33,991 bases of DNA from Bacteroidales bacterium (GTDB lineage: Bacteria; Bacteroidota; Bacteroidia; Bacteroidales; UBA932), in contig JAKSJM010000028.1 in assembly GCA_024398075.1 (NCBI GenBank), positions 1-33,991 of the forward strand, given 5' to 3'. Below, piece after piece: positions 17,408-26,760 of this stretch. Every line of letters starts with the position of its first letter. Position 1 is the stretch's first letter. The position numbers and the translations under genes are program-made. Under the pieces are notes generated by a model. That model was not told where the DNA came from. It saw nothing but the letters and a program-made list of their open reading frames with translations, and did not search any database.

Positions 17408-17878
17408 ATGTCAAAATTCGGAGGTAGCAATAACAAGAAGGAAGTTCCTGCAATGTCTTCAGGATCCCTTTCCGATATCGTGTTCATGCTCTTGTTCTTC
17501 TTCATGGTTACCACGCAGATGCGTGAGACTGAGAACAAAGTCATCGTCAAGATGCCAGAGGCATCTGAAGTTGTCAAGCTCGAGCGTAAGGATCTCTCAT
17601 CTTATATCAATGTGGGAACTCCTACCAGACAGTACCAGGCACAGTACGGTACTGACGCACGTATCCAGCTCAATGACTCTTTCAAGACAGTGGACGACAT
17701 CCGTGACTTCATCGCAGCTGAGCGTGAGTCTATGAGCGAGGGAGACCGTCAGTTCATGACTACCGTTATCAGAGCTGACGAGGACGTCAGAATGGGTATC
17801 ATTACTGATATTAAGCAGGAGCTCAGACGTTGCTCTGCACTTAAGATCATGTACATGGCAAGAAAAGCAGTTGACTAA
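17408..17878 (+). CDS. exbD: ExbD-family protein, second copy
   Basis: 156 aa. The single helix starts SLSDIVFMLLFFFMVTT, with Asp23 as the proton-carrying residue. The periplasmic domain (VIVKMPEA to the C-terminal MGIITDIKQELRRCSALKIMYMAR) has the ExbD/TolR swapped-strand pattern. It is clearly diverged from the preceding ExbD rather than a recent duplicate. Last gene of the exb operon, with a strong terminator 20 nt downstream. Confidence 0.92.
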   Translation: MSKFGGSNNKKEVPAMSSGSLSDIVFMLLFFFMVTTQMRETENKVIVKMPEASEVVKLERKDLSSYINVGTPTRQYQAQYGTDARIQLNDSFKTVDDIRDFIAAERESMSEGDRQFMTTVIRADEDVRMGIITDIKQELRRCSALKIMYMARKAVD

Positions 17879-17898
17879 AATTGCTTAATATATTAATT

Positions 17899-17930
17899 TA
17901 AGGCCGCGTTTCCACGCGGCCTTATTTTTT
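17899..17930 (+). terminator. Intrinsic terminator of the exb operon
   Basis: A perfect 10-bp stem (17899-17908 with 17915-17924, GC-rich core GGCCGCG) around loop TTTCCA, followed by six T. Confidence 0.95.
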
Positions 17931-17947
17931 ATGTACTGTAAATTGTG

Positions 17948-17955
17948 TATATTTG
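17948..17955 (+). promoter_or_regulatory. -7 promoter box of asnS
   Basis: TATATTTG is an exact TAnnTTTG match, 30 nt before the ATG. The T-tract of the preceding terminator sits where the -33 region would be. Confidence 0.65.
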
Positions 17956-17985
17956 CTAGGTTAAGCTGAATATATAGATTTAAAT

Positions 17986-19392
17986 ATGGATACAGTAGTT
18001 AGAACAAAGGTCAAGGACCTTCTTAACAGCAAGGCAGGACAGGTAGTCCTCGCTAAAGGATGGGTAAGAACCAAGAGAGGAAACAAGGGCGTAGCATTCA
18101 TCGCCCTCAATGATGGCTCTACCATCAACAATATCCAGATCGTAGTAGACAAGACAGCATTCCCAGAGGAGCTTCTCGCCAAGATAACCACCGGAGCATG
18201 TATAGGTGTTACCGGAGACCTCGTAGAGTCACTCGGCGGCGGTCAGGCAGTAGAGATTCAGGCGAAGAGTATCGAGCTCTACGGAGAGTGCGATCCTATG
18301 AGATACCCTATCCAGAAGAAGGATATCACCATGGAGTACCTTCGTACCGTAGCTCACATGCGTATGAGAACAAACACATTCGGTGCTGTACTTCGTATCA
18401 GAAACCAGATGGCGTTTGCTATTCACCAGTACTTCCATAACAAGGGATTCGTATACCTTAACACCCCTCTCATCACAGAATCAGACTGTGAGGGCGCAGG
18501 ACAGATGTTCCAGGTGACTACACTCGACCTTACTCAGCCACTTCCAAAGAACAAGAAGGGTGAGATCGACTACAGCGGAGACTTCTTCGGAAAGCAGACC
18601 AGCCTTACCGTAAGTGGACAGCTCGAGGGTGAGCTCGGAGCTACAGCTCTTGGTGAGATCTACACCTTCGGACCTACCTTCCGCGCAGAGAACTCAAACA
18701 CTCCTCGTCACCTTGCAGAGTTCTGGATGATTGAGCCTGAGATGGCTTTCTACGATATCGTAGACAACATGAACCTTGCAGAGGACTTCATCAAGAGCCT
18801 CGTAAAGTATGCTCTTGACAACTGCTACGACGACATCAAGTTCCTCAACGACAAGTATGATCCAGAGCTTCTCGATAGACTCCAGAGCGTAATAGGCACA
18901 GAGTTCGTAAGACTCGAGTACACCGAGGGTATCAAGATTCTTGAGGAGGCCATCGCGAACGGCACCAAGTTTGAGTATCCAGTATACTGGGGTGTAGACC
19001 TTCAGAGCGAGCACGAAAGATATCTCGTAGAGAAGCACTTCCAGAAGCCAGTTATCCTTACAGGATATCCTAAGGACATCAAGGCATTCTATATGAAGCA
19101 GGATGAGAATGGAAAGACTGTACGTGCTATGGACGTCCTCTTCCCTAAGATCGGAGAGATCATCGGTGGTTCAGAGCGTGAGGCTTCACTCGAGAAGCTT
19201 GAGGCAAGAATCAGAGAGCTTGGAATGAGCAGAAAGAACCTCGAGTGGTACATCGATACCAGAAGATTCGGCTCATGTCCTCACAGTGGATTCGGACTTG
19301 GATTCGAGAGACTCCTTCTCTTCGTTACAGGTATGTCTAACATCCGTGACGTGATCCCATTCCCACGCACCCCTAAGAACGCAGAATATTAA
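17986..19392 (+). CDS. asnS: Asparaginyl-tRNA synthetase
   Basis: 468 aa, typical for AsnRS. An N-terminal OB-fold anticodon-binding domain (about 1-105; [20 protein letters not shown]) precedes the class II core: motif 2 is [21 protein letters not shown] and motif 3 is [13 protein letters not shown]. The [11 protein letters not shown] segment and absence of the AspRS insertion identify AsnRS. It charges tRNA-Asn in the cytoplasm. An asparaginase gene lies 2.6 kb upstream, with no sign of co-transcription. Followed after 13 nt by udk. Confidence 0.96.
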   Translation: MDTVVRTKVKDLLNSKAGQVVLAKGWVRTKRGNKGVAFIALNDGSTINNIQIVVDKTAFPEELLAKITTGACIGVTGDLVESLGGGQAVEIQAKSIELYGECDPMRYPIQKKDITMEYLRTVAHMRMRTNTFGAVLRIRNQMAFAIHQYFHNKGFVYLNTPLITESDCEGAGQMFQVTTLDLTQPLPKNKKGEIDYSGDFFGKQTSLTVSGQLEGELGATALGEIYTFGPTFRAENSNTPRHLAEFWMIEPEMAFYDIVDNMNLAEDFIKSLVKYALDNCYDDIKFLNDKYDPELLDRLQSVIGTEFVRLEYTEGIKILEEAIANGTKFEYPVYWGVDLQSEHERYLVEKHFQKPVILTGYPKDIKAFYMKQDENGKTVRAMDVLFPKIGEIIGGSEREASLEKLEARIRELGMSRKNLEWYIDTRRFGSCPHSGFGLGFERLLLFVTGMSNIRDVIPFPRTPKNAEY

Positions 19393-19405
19393 TAGAATAT
19401 AGGAT

Positions 19406-20017
19406 ATGCTAGTTATCGGTATCGCCGGAGGTTCAGGATCTGGCAAGTCTACAGTAGTAAGCGCCATCAAGGCAGGACTTGACCCTGAGAAGGTAGTAGT
19501 GCTGCCTCAGGACTCATACTATAAGGACCTTTGCGACCTTACAGATGAGGAGAAGAGACATCATAACTTCGACCATCCAGACGCAATAGACTGGGATTTA
19601 CTCTGCTCTCACCTCGCTGACCTCAAGGCAGGCAAGGGTGTGGACCAGCCAGTATACTCATATATCTCATGCTCACGCTCAAAGACCGAGAAGGTAAGAG
19701 TGGAGCCTGCCGATGTTATCATCATCGAAGGTATCCTCATCTTCACCTGCAAGGAGCTTATGGAGCAGATGGACATCAAGATCTTCGTAGATGCCGATGA
19801 CGATGATAGACTTATGCGTGTGATGGCAAGAGACATCTCAGAAAGAGGCAAAGATGTGCATTGGGTCATCGAAAGATACTCAAACACAGTGAAGCCTATG
19901 TATCTGCAGTTCATTGAGCCATCAAAGAGATTTGCCGATATCATTGTTCCTCAGGGTGGACATAATAAGGTAGCGATCTCAGTCATCTCCGCGACCATCG
20001 AAAAGTATCTGGGATAA
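19406..20017 (+). CDS. udk: Uridine kinase
   Basis: 203 aa, the standard length. The P-loop GGSGSGKST occupies residues 8-16; LPQDSYYKDL and the NFDHPDAIDWDLL segment are uridine kinase hallmarks, and VIIIEGILIF is the Walker-B-like strand. It phosphorylates uridine and cytidine in pyrimidine salvage. Its TAA stop shares one base with the ATG of the next gene, so translation is probably coupled. Confidence 0.93.
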   Translation: MLVIGIAGGSGSGKSTVVSAIKAGLDPEKVVVLPQDSYYKDLCDLTDEEKRHHNFDHPDAIDWDLLCSHLADLKAGKGVDQPVYSYISCSRSKTEKVRVEPADVIIIEGILIFTCKELMEQMDIKIFVDADDDDRLMRVMARDISERGKDVHWVIERYSNTVKPMYLQFIEPSKRFADIIVPQGGHNKVAISVISATIEKYLG

Positions 20018-20736
20018 TGAAGAGGCTCAGCGGAGAAGATAGGGCAGGATTATATATCACCGTGATATTCCATCTCACGGTGATAATTATTTTGCTTGCC
20101 ACTCAGCTGGGATTTTCACTCCAGAGGGAGAATTCATTCGTACTCGACTTCTCCAAGCAGGAGGAGATCGAGAAGTTGAAGAAAGAGGTCGAGATGAAGG
20201 AGGCTATCAGCCAAAAGCTGGACGAACTCATTGCCTCGAAGGGAACTGTACCTGTAAGGAATATAGCCGTCGATAGAGGCGCCTTAAAGGACGACAGGGG
20301 CACGAATGCAGACGAGCTCTACAAGGATGCCCAAAAGCTCCAGGAAGAGCTGGAAAAGACCTTTAAAGGCGAAGTACCGAAGGCTGACGATGATTATGTC
20401 GCCACTCCAGACAAGAATCAGAAAGACAAGAAAAGTGAGGAGAAAAAGGCGTATAGCGGTCCATCAGTGGTGTCATACCAGCTTGATGGGCGCAAGGCCA
20501 GCCATCTCCCTATCCCAGCCTACAGATGCATGGGAGCAGGCGAAGTGACAGTCATCATCACAGTAGACAATGCAGGAAAGGTCATCATGGCGAAAGTCCA
20601 GGACGATGTATCATCAAATGACCAATGCCTAAGAAACTTCGCAGTAAGGGCCGCCAGGGCCGCGAGATTCTCCTCCTCCCCTACCGCTCCAGCCAAGCAG
20701 ATGGGAAACATAGTCTACGCATTCATTGCACAGTAA
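20017..20736 (+). CDS. TonB-like energy transducer protein
   Basis: 239 aa. One membrane helix near the N-terminus (about 12-33), then a predicted coiled coil (about 45-75), a Lys/Glu-rich charged spacer (about 90-150), and a C-terminal domain (about 170-239) with the TonB/TolA pattern: GEVTVIITVDNAGKVIMAKVQ, then a helix, then the final NIVYAFIAQ strand. TonB proteins usually have a Pro-rich spacer; here it is Lys/Glu-rich and more TolA-like. Likely partner of the ExbB/ExbD proteins encoded 2.1 kb upstream, although separated by asnS and udk. Confidence 0.75.
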   Translation: MKRLSGEDRAGLYITVIFHLTVIIILLATQLGFSLQRENSFVLDFSKQEEIEKLKKEVEMKEAISQKLDELIASKGTVPVRNIAVDRGALKDDRGTNADELYKDAQKLQEELEKTFKGEVPKADDDYVATPDKNQKDKKSEEKKAYSGPSVVSYQLDGRKASHLPIPAYRCMGAGEVTVIITVDNAGKVIMAKVQDDVSSNDQCLRNFAVRAARAARFSSSPTAPAKQMGNIVYAFIAQ

Positions 20737-20772
20737 AAAATGAGACCAGCCGAAAAGCTGGTCTCACTCATT
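20735..20772. terminator. Bidirectional terminator between TonB-like and S41 protease genes
   Basis: A perfect 10-bp stem (20741-20750 with 20757-20766) around CGAAAA. On the - strand it is followed by six T (20735-20740), a strong terminator for the protease operon; on the + strand the following tract is CTCATTTAT, which is weaker. Confidence 0.9.
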
Positions 20773-20789
20773 TATAGGCTAGGCAAACT

Positions 20790-22376
20790 CTACAGGGCAG
20801 GATGCTCAAGAGCCGCCTTCACAGTCTCATCGATCTCCAAGTATATGTGGTAGTACGCCTTGTCACCAAGCTTAGAGTATCGACCTACAAGTGCTCTGAT
20901 GGCAGTCATCATGTATGACTTGCTGTCTTCCCACTCGCCAGCCTTAGGAACTATGCCATCCTTGGAGGCAGCGAAGCGAAGGAACTGGGTGTCGAGATGC
21001 GCTGAGTCAAGATACTTGATAAGCTCCGCATAATCCTCTATGGCCGAAAGTTCAGCCTTGTGGCCATCGAAATAATATGAAGCGAAGCGCATAGGGGTCG
21101 CCTTTCTGTTGCACTTGATGTAGAATGTAGACGCCCTGGTCGTATCCATTGGCACAAAGACATCTGGAATGATACCGCCACCACCATACACCTTGCGGCC
21201 ACCTACCGTAGTGAATTCAAGGGACTTGTCTACCTTGATGCTGTCAGCATCGACAAGCTCGCCATTCTCATACCTCTTGTAGTAATCGAGTTCATAGTCA
21301 TCCGAATATGGCTTCTGAATGCAACGGCCCGAAGGAGTGTAGTAGCGAGCGATGGTGATTCTGAGTCCGGAGCCGTCACTGAAGTATCTAGGCTCCTGGA
21401 CAAGGCCCTTTCCGAACGAGCGGCGGCCAACGATTACACCTCTATCATTGTCCTGAATGGCGCCAGCGAAGATCTCACTTGATGAAGCAGAATACTCGTC
21501 GATGAGGACCGAGAGGCCGATGTCCTTGAGGACGCCTGAACCGTCTGCCTTGAACTCCTCGCGAGGGCAGCGAAGGCCCTCCATGTAAGTGATTATCTGA
21601 CCCTTGGCAAGGAACAGGTTCGTAAGCAGGCAAGCCTGCTGCAAGTAACCTCCTGTGTTCTCCCTGAGGTCCACGATAAGATGAGTCATGCCCTCGAGCA
21701 AAAGCTTCGCAGAAGCGAGAGTGAACTCCTTATATGTCGTCTGCGCGAACTTGGAAAGTCGGATGTAGCCCGTGGTGTCATTCACCATGAACGATGCGTC
21801 AATGCTGTGGATAGGAATCTTTCCACGAGTGATCTCAAACGGAATCACCTCATCCCCACGCTTCACGGTCACCGTAACCTTAGTGCCAGCAGGTCCCTTC
21901 ATCCTGCGGACCATGCTGTCCTGAGGAAAATTCACGCCGGCTATGCCTTTATCATTGACCTTGAGGAGTCTATCACCTGGCTGGAGGCCTATCTTCTCAG
22001 ATGGGCCGCCTGGGATGACCTCGAGGACAATGGCGGTGTCATTTGGGACATTGAACTGAATACCAATGCCATCGAAACCACCCTGCAGATCCTCCTCAGC
22101 CTCCTGAAGCTGGGTAGGAGGAATGTACACCGAATGAGGATCGAGCTTCGAGAGAGCCGCCTTCACGGCAGCCTCCGTCACCGTCTCATAATCAATGGTA
22201 TCGACATAGGATTTGCTCACCTCATCCAGAATGAGGTTCAGCTTGCGCCAGCTGTAGCCGTCTACCTTAAGGGCAGCACGACCGCTAGGCTGCGTCGCCT
22301 TCTGGAAGGTCAGCACAGCCAAGGCTCCGATAACGACGCCCAAAAGGGCTATCCATATAGAAGTGTTGTTCTTCAT
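20790..22376 (-). CDS. S41-family C-terminal processing protease
   Basis: 528 aa. An N-terminal membrane helix (about 5-25) directs it to the periplasm. A PDZ domain (about 85-175; GGFDGIGIQF, LQPGDRLLKVND) precedes the S41 core, with catalytic Ser298 in YSASSSEIFAGA and Lys323 in SFGKGLVQ, the 25-residue spacing found in Prc/CtpA. LRENTGGYLQQA is the conserved oxyanion segment. It would cleave proteins from exposed C-termini. The start overlaps the dCMP deaminase stop by 4 nt. The C-terminal ~130 residues are extra relative to short CtpA enzymes. Confidence 0.93.
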   Translation of the reverse strand: MKNNTSIWIALLGVVIGALAVLTFQKATQPSGRAALKVDGYSWRKLNLILDEVSKSYVDTIDYETVTEAAVKAALSKLDPHSVYIPPTQLQEAEEDLQGGFDGIGIQFNVPNDTAIVLEVIPGGPSEKIGLQPGDRLLKVNDKGIAGVNFPQDSMVRRMKGPAGTKVTVTVKRGDEVIPFEITRGKIPIHSIDASFMVNDTTGYIRLSKFAQTTYKEFTLASAKLLLEGMTHLIVDLRENTGGYLQQACLLTNLFLAKGQIITYMEGLRCPREEFKADGSGVLKDIGLSVLIDEYSASSSEIFAGAIQDNDRGVIVGRRSFGKGLVQEPRYFSDGSGLRITIARYYTPSGRCIQKPYSDDYELDYYKRYENGELVDADSIKVDKSLEFTTVGGRKVYGGGGIIPDVFVPMDTTRASTFYIKCNRKATPMRFASYYFDGHKAELSAIEDYAELIKYLDSAHLDTQFLRFAASKDGIVPKAGEWEDSKSYMMTAIRALVGRYSKLGDKAYYHIYLEIDETVKAALEHPAL

Positions 22377-22780
22377 CGGTCTAATTTTTCCACCTCAACT
22401 CCCGCCTTGCGCAGGAGATCCACGCCGTCAGTAAGTCTGTACTCGTCACTGTACACGACTCTCTTTATGCCAGCCTGGATGATAAGCTTGGAGCACTCAA
22501 TGCAAGGAGATGCTGTCACATACAGGGTGGCGCCTTCGCTGCTGTTGCCAGATTTGGCCACCTTGGTGATGGCATTTGCCTCAGCATGAAGGACGTATGG
22601 CTTGGTCACTCCATTCTCGTCTTCGCAGATATTCTCGAAGCCAGAAGGGGTTCCGTTGTAACCATCAGAGATGATCATTCTGTCCTTCACGAGCAATGCT
22701 CCCACCTGGCGACGCTTACAGTATGAGTTCTTCGCCCATACTGTAGCCATCTCCAAGTAACTTTCGTCAAATTTCTTCAT
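22373..22780 (-). CDS. dCMP deaminase / zinc-dependent deoxycytidylate deaminase family
   Basis: 135 aa. Zinc ligands are His65 (HAE, with proton-shuttling Glu67) and Cys93/Cys96 in SPCIEC, all intact. The N-terminal YLEMATVWAKNSYCKRRQVGALLV and DGYNGTPSGFEN segments match dCMP deaminases rather than CDA or tRNA adenosine deaminase; the ComEB proteins of Firmicutes share this fold. The reaction gives dUMP for thymidylate synthesis. It sits 1 nt downstream of the ligase gene and overlaps the protease gene by 4 nt. Confidence 0.9.
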   Translation of the reverse strand: MKKFDESYLEMATVWAKNSYCKRRQVGALLVKDRMIISDGYNGTPSGFENICEDENGVTKPYVLHAEANAITKVAKSGNSSEGATLYVTASPCIECSKLIIQAGIKRVVYSDEYRLTDGVDLLRKAGVEVEKLDR

Positions 22781-22781
22781 A

Positions 22782-24437
22782 CTAGTTTCTCTGATAGAGA
22801 TAGCGCTTGATACTCTTCTTAGGAGTTCTTTCGAAATCCTCTGGCATGAACTCTATTCTCTTGAGCTGAGCGTAGTTTGGAATCTGCTTGTTCATCTCAG
22901 GAAGAGCTGCAAGAAGACGCTCCTTGAGCTGTTCCGAAGTGAGGCCATCAAGTTCTGCCTGATGGAAATCAGGATAGATGAGAGCCACGAGGTTACCGTT
23001 ATCCTCAATCACAAGTGAGTCCACCACATAAGTGAAGTTGTTTACCACAGCCTCAAGCTCCTCTGGATAGATGTTCTGGCCTGAAGGGCCAAGAATCATA
23101 CACTTAGAGCGACCTCTGAGGTAGAGGTATCCATCTGCATCGATGACACCCATATCTCCAGTCCTGAACCAGCCGTCCTCTGTGAATGACTCCTTTGTAG
23201 CCTCCTCATTCTTGAAGTAGCCAAGGAATACATTTGAGCCCTTGACCTGAACCTCACCAGGGATATTTGCAGGGTCTGCAGAGTCGATTCTGATCTCACA
23301 GCCTCTGATGGCCTTACCGCTTGAACCAAGTCTTGCTTCATTGTAGTGAGCATAGGTAATGAGCGGAGCGCACTCTGTCATACCATAGCCGACAGTGAAT
23401 GGGAAATGAATGTCCTTGAGGAATTTCTCGACCTCAGGGTTGAATGCGGCACCTCCGAGGATGGTCTCCTCGAAACGACCGCCAAACGCCTCTACGAGGC
23501 TGTTTCTGATCTTTCTCTTCACAAGCTGGCTGACGATTGGGACCTTCATGATAGCCTGAGTCCTGTCAATGACTGGCTTGAGCTGAGACTTGTATACCTT
23601 CTCGATGATGAGAGGCACCGCAATGATGATGTCAGGGTGAATCTCTGCAAATGCCTTCATGATGATCTTAGGGCTAGGCACCCTTGTGAGGAAATGCACG
23701 TGTGCACCGATGGTCATCTCGAAGATGAACTCGAACATCATACCATACATATGGGCAGAAGGAAGCATGGATACAACTTCTGAGGTATGGTTGAGCTGAG
23801 GTTCAGCGTCGTAATGGGCCACATAGATGTTTGTATAGAGAGCACGGTAAGGGATCATTACACCCTTGGAGAAACCGGAAGTTCCTGATGTATAATTGAT
23901 AAGTGCGAGGTCTTCTGGCTGGTCCTCATGGTAGCATATAGACTCTGGAGAGAGCCCTTCAGGATACTTGGCAGAGAAATACTCGAAGATACCTTCACGG
24001 ATAGCGCTAAGCTTAAGGCTGTTTGAATGCAGCAGCTTGAAGTTGTTCATCTGAACGATGGCCTGTACGTCTGGCATGTCCTCAGCGCTGAGGTTCTCCC
24101 AGATGACATCATCGACGAAGAAGACCTTCGCCTCTGAATGGTTCACGAGATAGTGGATGTTTCCTGGCTTGAACTCGTGAAGAATAGGGACAGGTACCGC
24201 TCCATAGGTTAAGACTGCGAGGAAGCAAACGCCCCAGTTTGCCTGGTTACGTGAGCAGAGAGCCACTCTATCACCCTTCTCCAGACCACACTCCTTGAAA
24301 GTGAGGTGAAGGTACTCGATGCGAGTAGCTACATCCTTGTAGTAAAGAGTCATGCCCTGATAGTTAGAAAGCGCAGGGCGCTCCCAATTCTTTTTGATGC
24401 TTGCCTCAAAAAGTTTGTTTACTGACTGAAATTCCAT
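22782..24437 (-). CDS. AMP-binding long-chain acyl-CoA/acyl-ACP ligase-like protein
   Basis: 551 aa. The adenylate-forming signature TSGTSGFSKG lies at 183-192; VGYGMTECAPL, GWFRTGDMG and the C-terminal TPKKSIKRYLY (containing the catalytic-lysine region) are present. The substrate-binding half resembles long-chain fatty-acyl ligases. It would activate fatty acids with ATP for transfer to CoA or carrier protein. No membrane helix is evident. It lies in a tightly packed leftward operon 2 nt after the 730-aa gene. Confidence 0.88.
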   Translation of the reverse strand: MEFQSVNKLFEASIKKNWERPALSNYQGMTLYYKDVATRIEYLHLTFKECGLEKGDRVALCSRNQANWGVCFLAVLTYGAVPVPILHEFKPGNIHYLVNHSEAKVFFVDDVIWENLSAEDMPDVQAIVQMNNFKLLHSNSLKLSAIREGIFEYFSAKYPEGLSPESICYHEDQPEDLALINYTSGTSGFSKGVMIPYRALYTNIYVAHYDAEPQLNHTSEVVSMLPSAHMYGMMFEFIFEMTIGAHVHFLTRVPSPKIIMKAFAEIHPDIIIAVPLIIEKVYKSQLKPVIDRTQAIMKVPIVSQLVKRKIRNSLVEAFGGRFEETILGGAAFNPEVEKFLKDIHFPFTVGYGMTECAPLITYAHYNEARLGSSGKAIRGCEIRIDSADPANIPGEVQVKGSNVFLGYFKNEEATKESFTEDGWFRTGDMGVIDADGYLYLRGRSKCMILGPSGQNIYPEELEAVVNNFTYVVDSLVIEDNGNLVALIYPDFHQAELDGLTSEQLKERLLAALPEMNKQIPNYAQLKRIEFMPEDFERTPKKSIKRYLYQRN

Positions 24438-24439
24438 GT

Positions 24440-26632
24440 CTATAATTTAACTGTTCTTGTTTTTCCATCATTGCAAGTCACTGTGAAGCCACCCTTTCCA
24501 TTTGGAGTCACTGCGCTGTCGCTACGTATGGCCTCCTTTCCCGACTTCGCGTAGACAGGCTCACCTCCCTCATAAGGATAGATGCGTGCCTCCTTCAGGG
24601 TGCGAATCACCCAGAACTTGCCGTTCTCCACTTTCAGCAACTCAGGCAAAGCCACTACCTGTCCAGGAACTTCAACTCCCTTCCAGAAAGACCGTGCTTC
24701 TCCCTTCATGCTTGTGAAACCAATGCTTCCGTCCGTATAGAGGAAGCCCACCGTACGGCCCTCAGGGAGCTCGTAGAGCGCCGGTCCTAGAAGCACAGCC
24801 TTCGGCAATGCGACTGGGAAGCCGGACACGAAGCGTCCGAGGCGATCCAGGAGCCAAAGCTTGGAGCCTGCGGCGAAAAGGAACTGGATCTTACCATTGG
24901 CATAATGGTCAACTTCCTCTACCCTGCCGCAAAGTGGCTCGTGGAACTCTACGCTCCACACGGCCTTGCCATTTTCATCGGAAAGGGTGAGGTAATTATT
25001 TGACTGCTGTGATAGCGAATTAATCTTGTTTGTAGCGCAATTCTTCACCTTGAATGGTCCCTTAGGCACATCGATGCCAGTGCCTGTGACCACTATCTCG
25101 GCGTCCTCGAGAGGGGTGTCGACGAGTGGGCGCTCCATGCGGAGCGTGGCGCCAGATGTCGTATTTGCGAGGACAACATCTGCGCGGGAAGCGCCTGTGA
25201 GGACATCCGAGAGGGCATTTTTGAATGCCTTGCCGAAGATGTCATCTGGGCGGCATGAGGAGCCAGCGAAGAACATCACGAAGCCAGCCGGCTTGGATGG
25301 GATGATGTCTGGAGAACTCTGCGAGAGAGTCGCCTTGAGGCTTCCTCCTCTGGACAGATAGTCCTTGATAGCCTCTTCCTGGCCCGAGATGAGCCAGCCA
25401 TCACGATATGTGAAGAATGAATCTGATGCGACCGCATAGTCGTCACCAAACAGAGCATTTGCGAAGCCTGAAAACTCATAACGATGGGCTTCTGGAGTGT
25501 AGTTCTTTTCATCCACCCCATCGAGTCCCTTGAAAATGTATGAGCATCCGCGCTGCCCCACTCTCAGCATACATGCCTCAAGCAGTTCCTCGCCACGATA
25601 CCACTGCACTTTCGCCACTTCCTTTACGTCCAATGCCTTAGCCCAATCGATTGGCTTGACCCCACTGGCATCTGCCAGCTTCTTTCGCTGAGCGCGAACC
25701 GCTGACATCTTGGTCGTGGCATCAAGATGCCAGTCGTAAATCTCCACGTAGTCCTCGACCGACGCGAATGGAATGCTCATCGCAAATGCAGTCACCGAAG
25801 GTGCCGCCTCTGCGAACTTGCAGTCAGATGGGGCAAGGCCATCAAAAGACTTCACATATGAGTTCTGTCCCAATGAGTTCGCCATGTTCAAAGCCACCTT
25901 TCTCTCACTGTGATCTGTCTCATAGAACGCCGTCCAGGATGCATAATGCTTCACCTTGTCAGCCTGTGAGGAGACCTTCTTCGTGAAATATGCAGGAAGA
26001 AGCTTATTTGCATAGCTATTTGCAAAGAAAGCGACTACAGAGCCGGAGGTCATCGACGCACACGAGCAGAAAGACTCGTTCTCAAGTATGGACATGCCAT
26101 CGTCAATGTGAGTTCTCGATGAAGCGACAAGCACCTCCGATGAAGATGAAATAATGTAGCTTCTGTCTCCAAACCTATGGTAGATGGCTGTCAGTCCAGC
26201 GTCCTCTGCGGCTTCGAGCACCGACAGAACGAAGCGAGTGGAGTCGTTTGAGTTTTTCCCCGCATCGAGGATCACGATTGGTACTGTCGAGCCACAATTA
26301 TGAAGAGACACAGCCATAGGCAGTCTGCCGACCAATGGCTCAATGCCAGTAAGATACTTAAAGACTGGACTTTTCTTTGTCTCATACACGAAGGCGCCCC
26401 AGAAAGATGTAGAATCAAGAAGGCGCTCCACTCCGGTTTCTGCCGACTCAAACACGGCCAGCGCCATGGCGTCAGACGGTACAGCAGCCACTACAGGGTA
26501 CTTGTCCATCACCTTGACTACCTTGTGGCCCTTGGTATCACTGCCGTTGAAGAGGCTGAATGAACCCACCAAAATGCCTGCAAGGAGTATTACTGCAAGC
26601 GAGATGTAAATTATGAGCGTCTTTTTGTTCAT
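24440..26632 (-). CDS. Membrane-anchored protein of unknown function
   Basis: 730 aa. One N-terminal helix (about 5-28) predicts a periplasmic protein tethered to the inner membrane. The body (about 45-500) has no motif I recognise; it contains recurring AVFESAE/VVAFFANSY-type beta-alpha patterns. The last ~200 residues (from about 530) read as repeated short beta blades such as GKAVWSVEF, KLWLLDRLGRF and GSIGFTSMKGEARSF, suggesting a beta-propeller-like domain. First gene of the operon with the acyl ligase, dCMP deaminase and S41 protease, so an envelope role is plausible, but no function is assigned. Confidence 0.75.
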   Translation of the reverse strand: MNKKTLIIYISLAVILLAGILVGSFSLFNGSDTKGHKVVKVMDKYPVVAAVPSDAMALAVFESAETGVERLLDSTSFWGAFVYETKKSPVFKYLTGIEPLVGRLPMAVSLHNCGSTVPIVILDAGKNSNDSTRFVLSVLEAAEDAGLTAIYHRFGDRSYIISSSSEVLVASSRTHIDDGMSILENESFCSCASMTSGSVVAFFANSYANKLLPAYFTKKVSSQADKVKHYASWTAFYETDHSERKVALNMANSLGQNSYVKSFDGLAPSDCKFAEAAPSVTAFAMSIPFASVEDYVEIYDWHLDATTKMSAVRAQRKKLADASGVKPIDWAKALDVKEVAKVQWYRGEELLEACMLRVGQRGCSYIFKGLDGVDEKNYTPEAHRYEFSGFANALFGDDYAVASDSFFTYRDGWLISGQEEAIKDYLSRGGSLKATLSQSSPDIIPSKPAGFVMFFAGSSCRPDDIFGKAFKNALSDVLTGASRADVVLANTTSGATLRMERPLVDTPLEDAEIVVTGTGIDVPKGPFKVKNCATNKINSLSQQSNNYLTLSDENGKAVWSVEFHEPLCGRVEEVDHYANGKIQFLFAAGSKLWLLDRLGRFVSGFPVALPKAVLLGPALYELPEGRTVGFLYTDGSIGFTSMKGEARSFWKGVEVPGQVVALPELLKVENGKFWVIRTLKEARIYPYEGGEPVYAKSGKEAIRSDSAVTPNGKGGFTVTCNDGKTRTVKL

Positions 26633-26651
26633 AGTAGTCCAATGTAACTCG

Positions 26652-26681
26652 CAATTTACGAATTTTCTAGCTTATTACCAA
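26652..26681 (-). promoter_or_regulatory. Possible promoter of the 730-aa gene operon
   Basis: Read on the - strand, TTG (26679-26681) and TAAATTG (26652-26658, near TAnnTTTG) are 20 nt apart, ending 19 nt before the ATG at 26632. Confidence 0.4.
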
Positions 26682-26715
26682 CGAGAAAAGACCAAATGAA
26701 ACAGTTCTGACGCAC

Positions 26716-26756
26716 AAAAATGGATATCCCTGGAAAGCATCAACTTTCCAGGGATA
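26716..26756 (-). terminator. Strong terminator after tRNA-Arg
   Basis: A perfect 13-bp stem (26725-26737 with 26744-26756) around loop CATCAA; on the - strand it is followed by ATCCA and a run of five T (26716-26720). It closes the rpmF-tRNA transcript. Confidence 0.88.
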
Positions 26757-26760
26757 CCAG

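Noticed and set aside
21681-22589. 302-aa frame on the + strand
   Set aside because: Antisense to the S41 protease and dCMP deaminase genes, which both have intact active sites.
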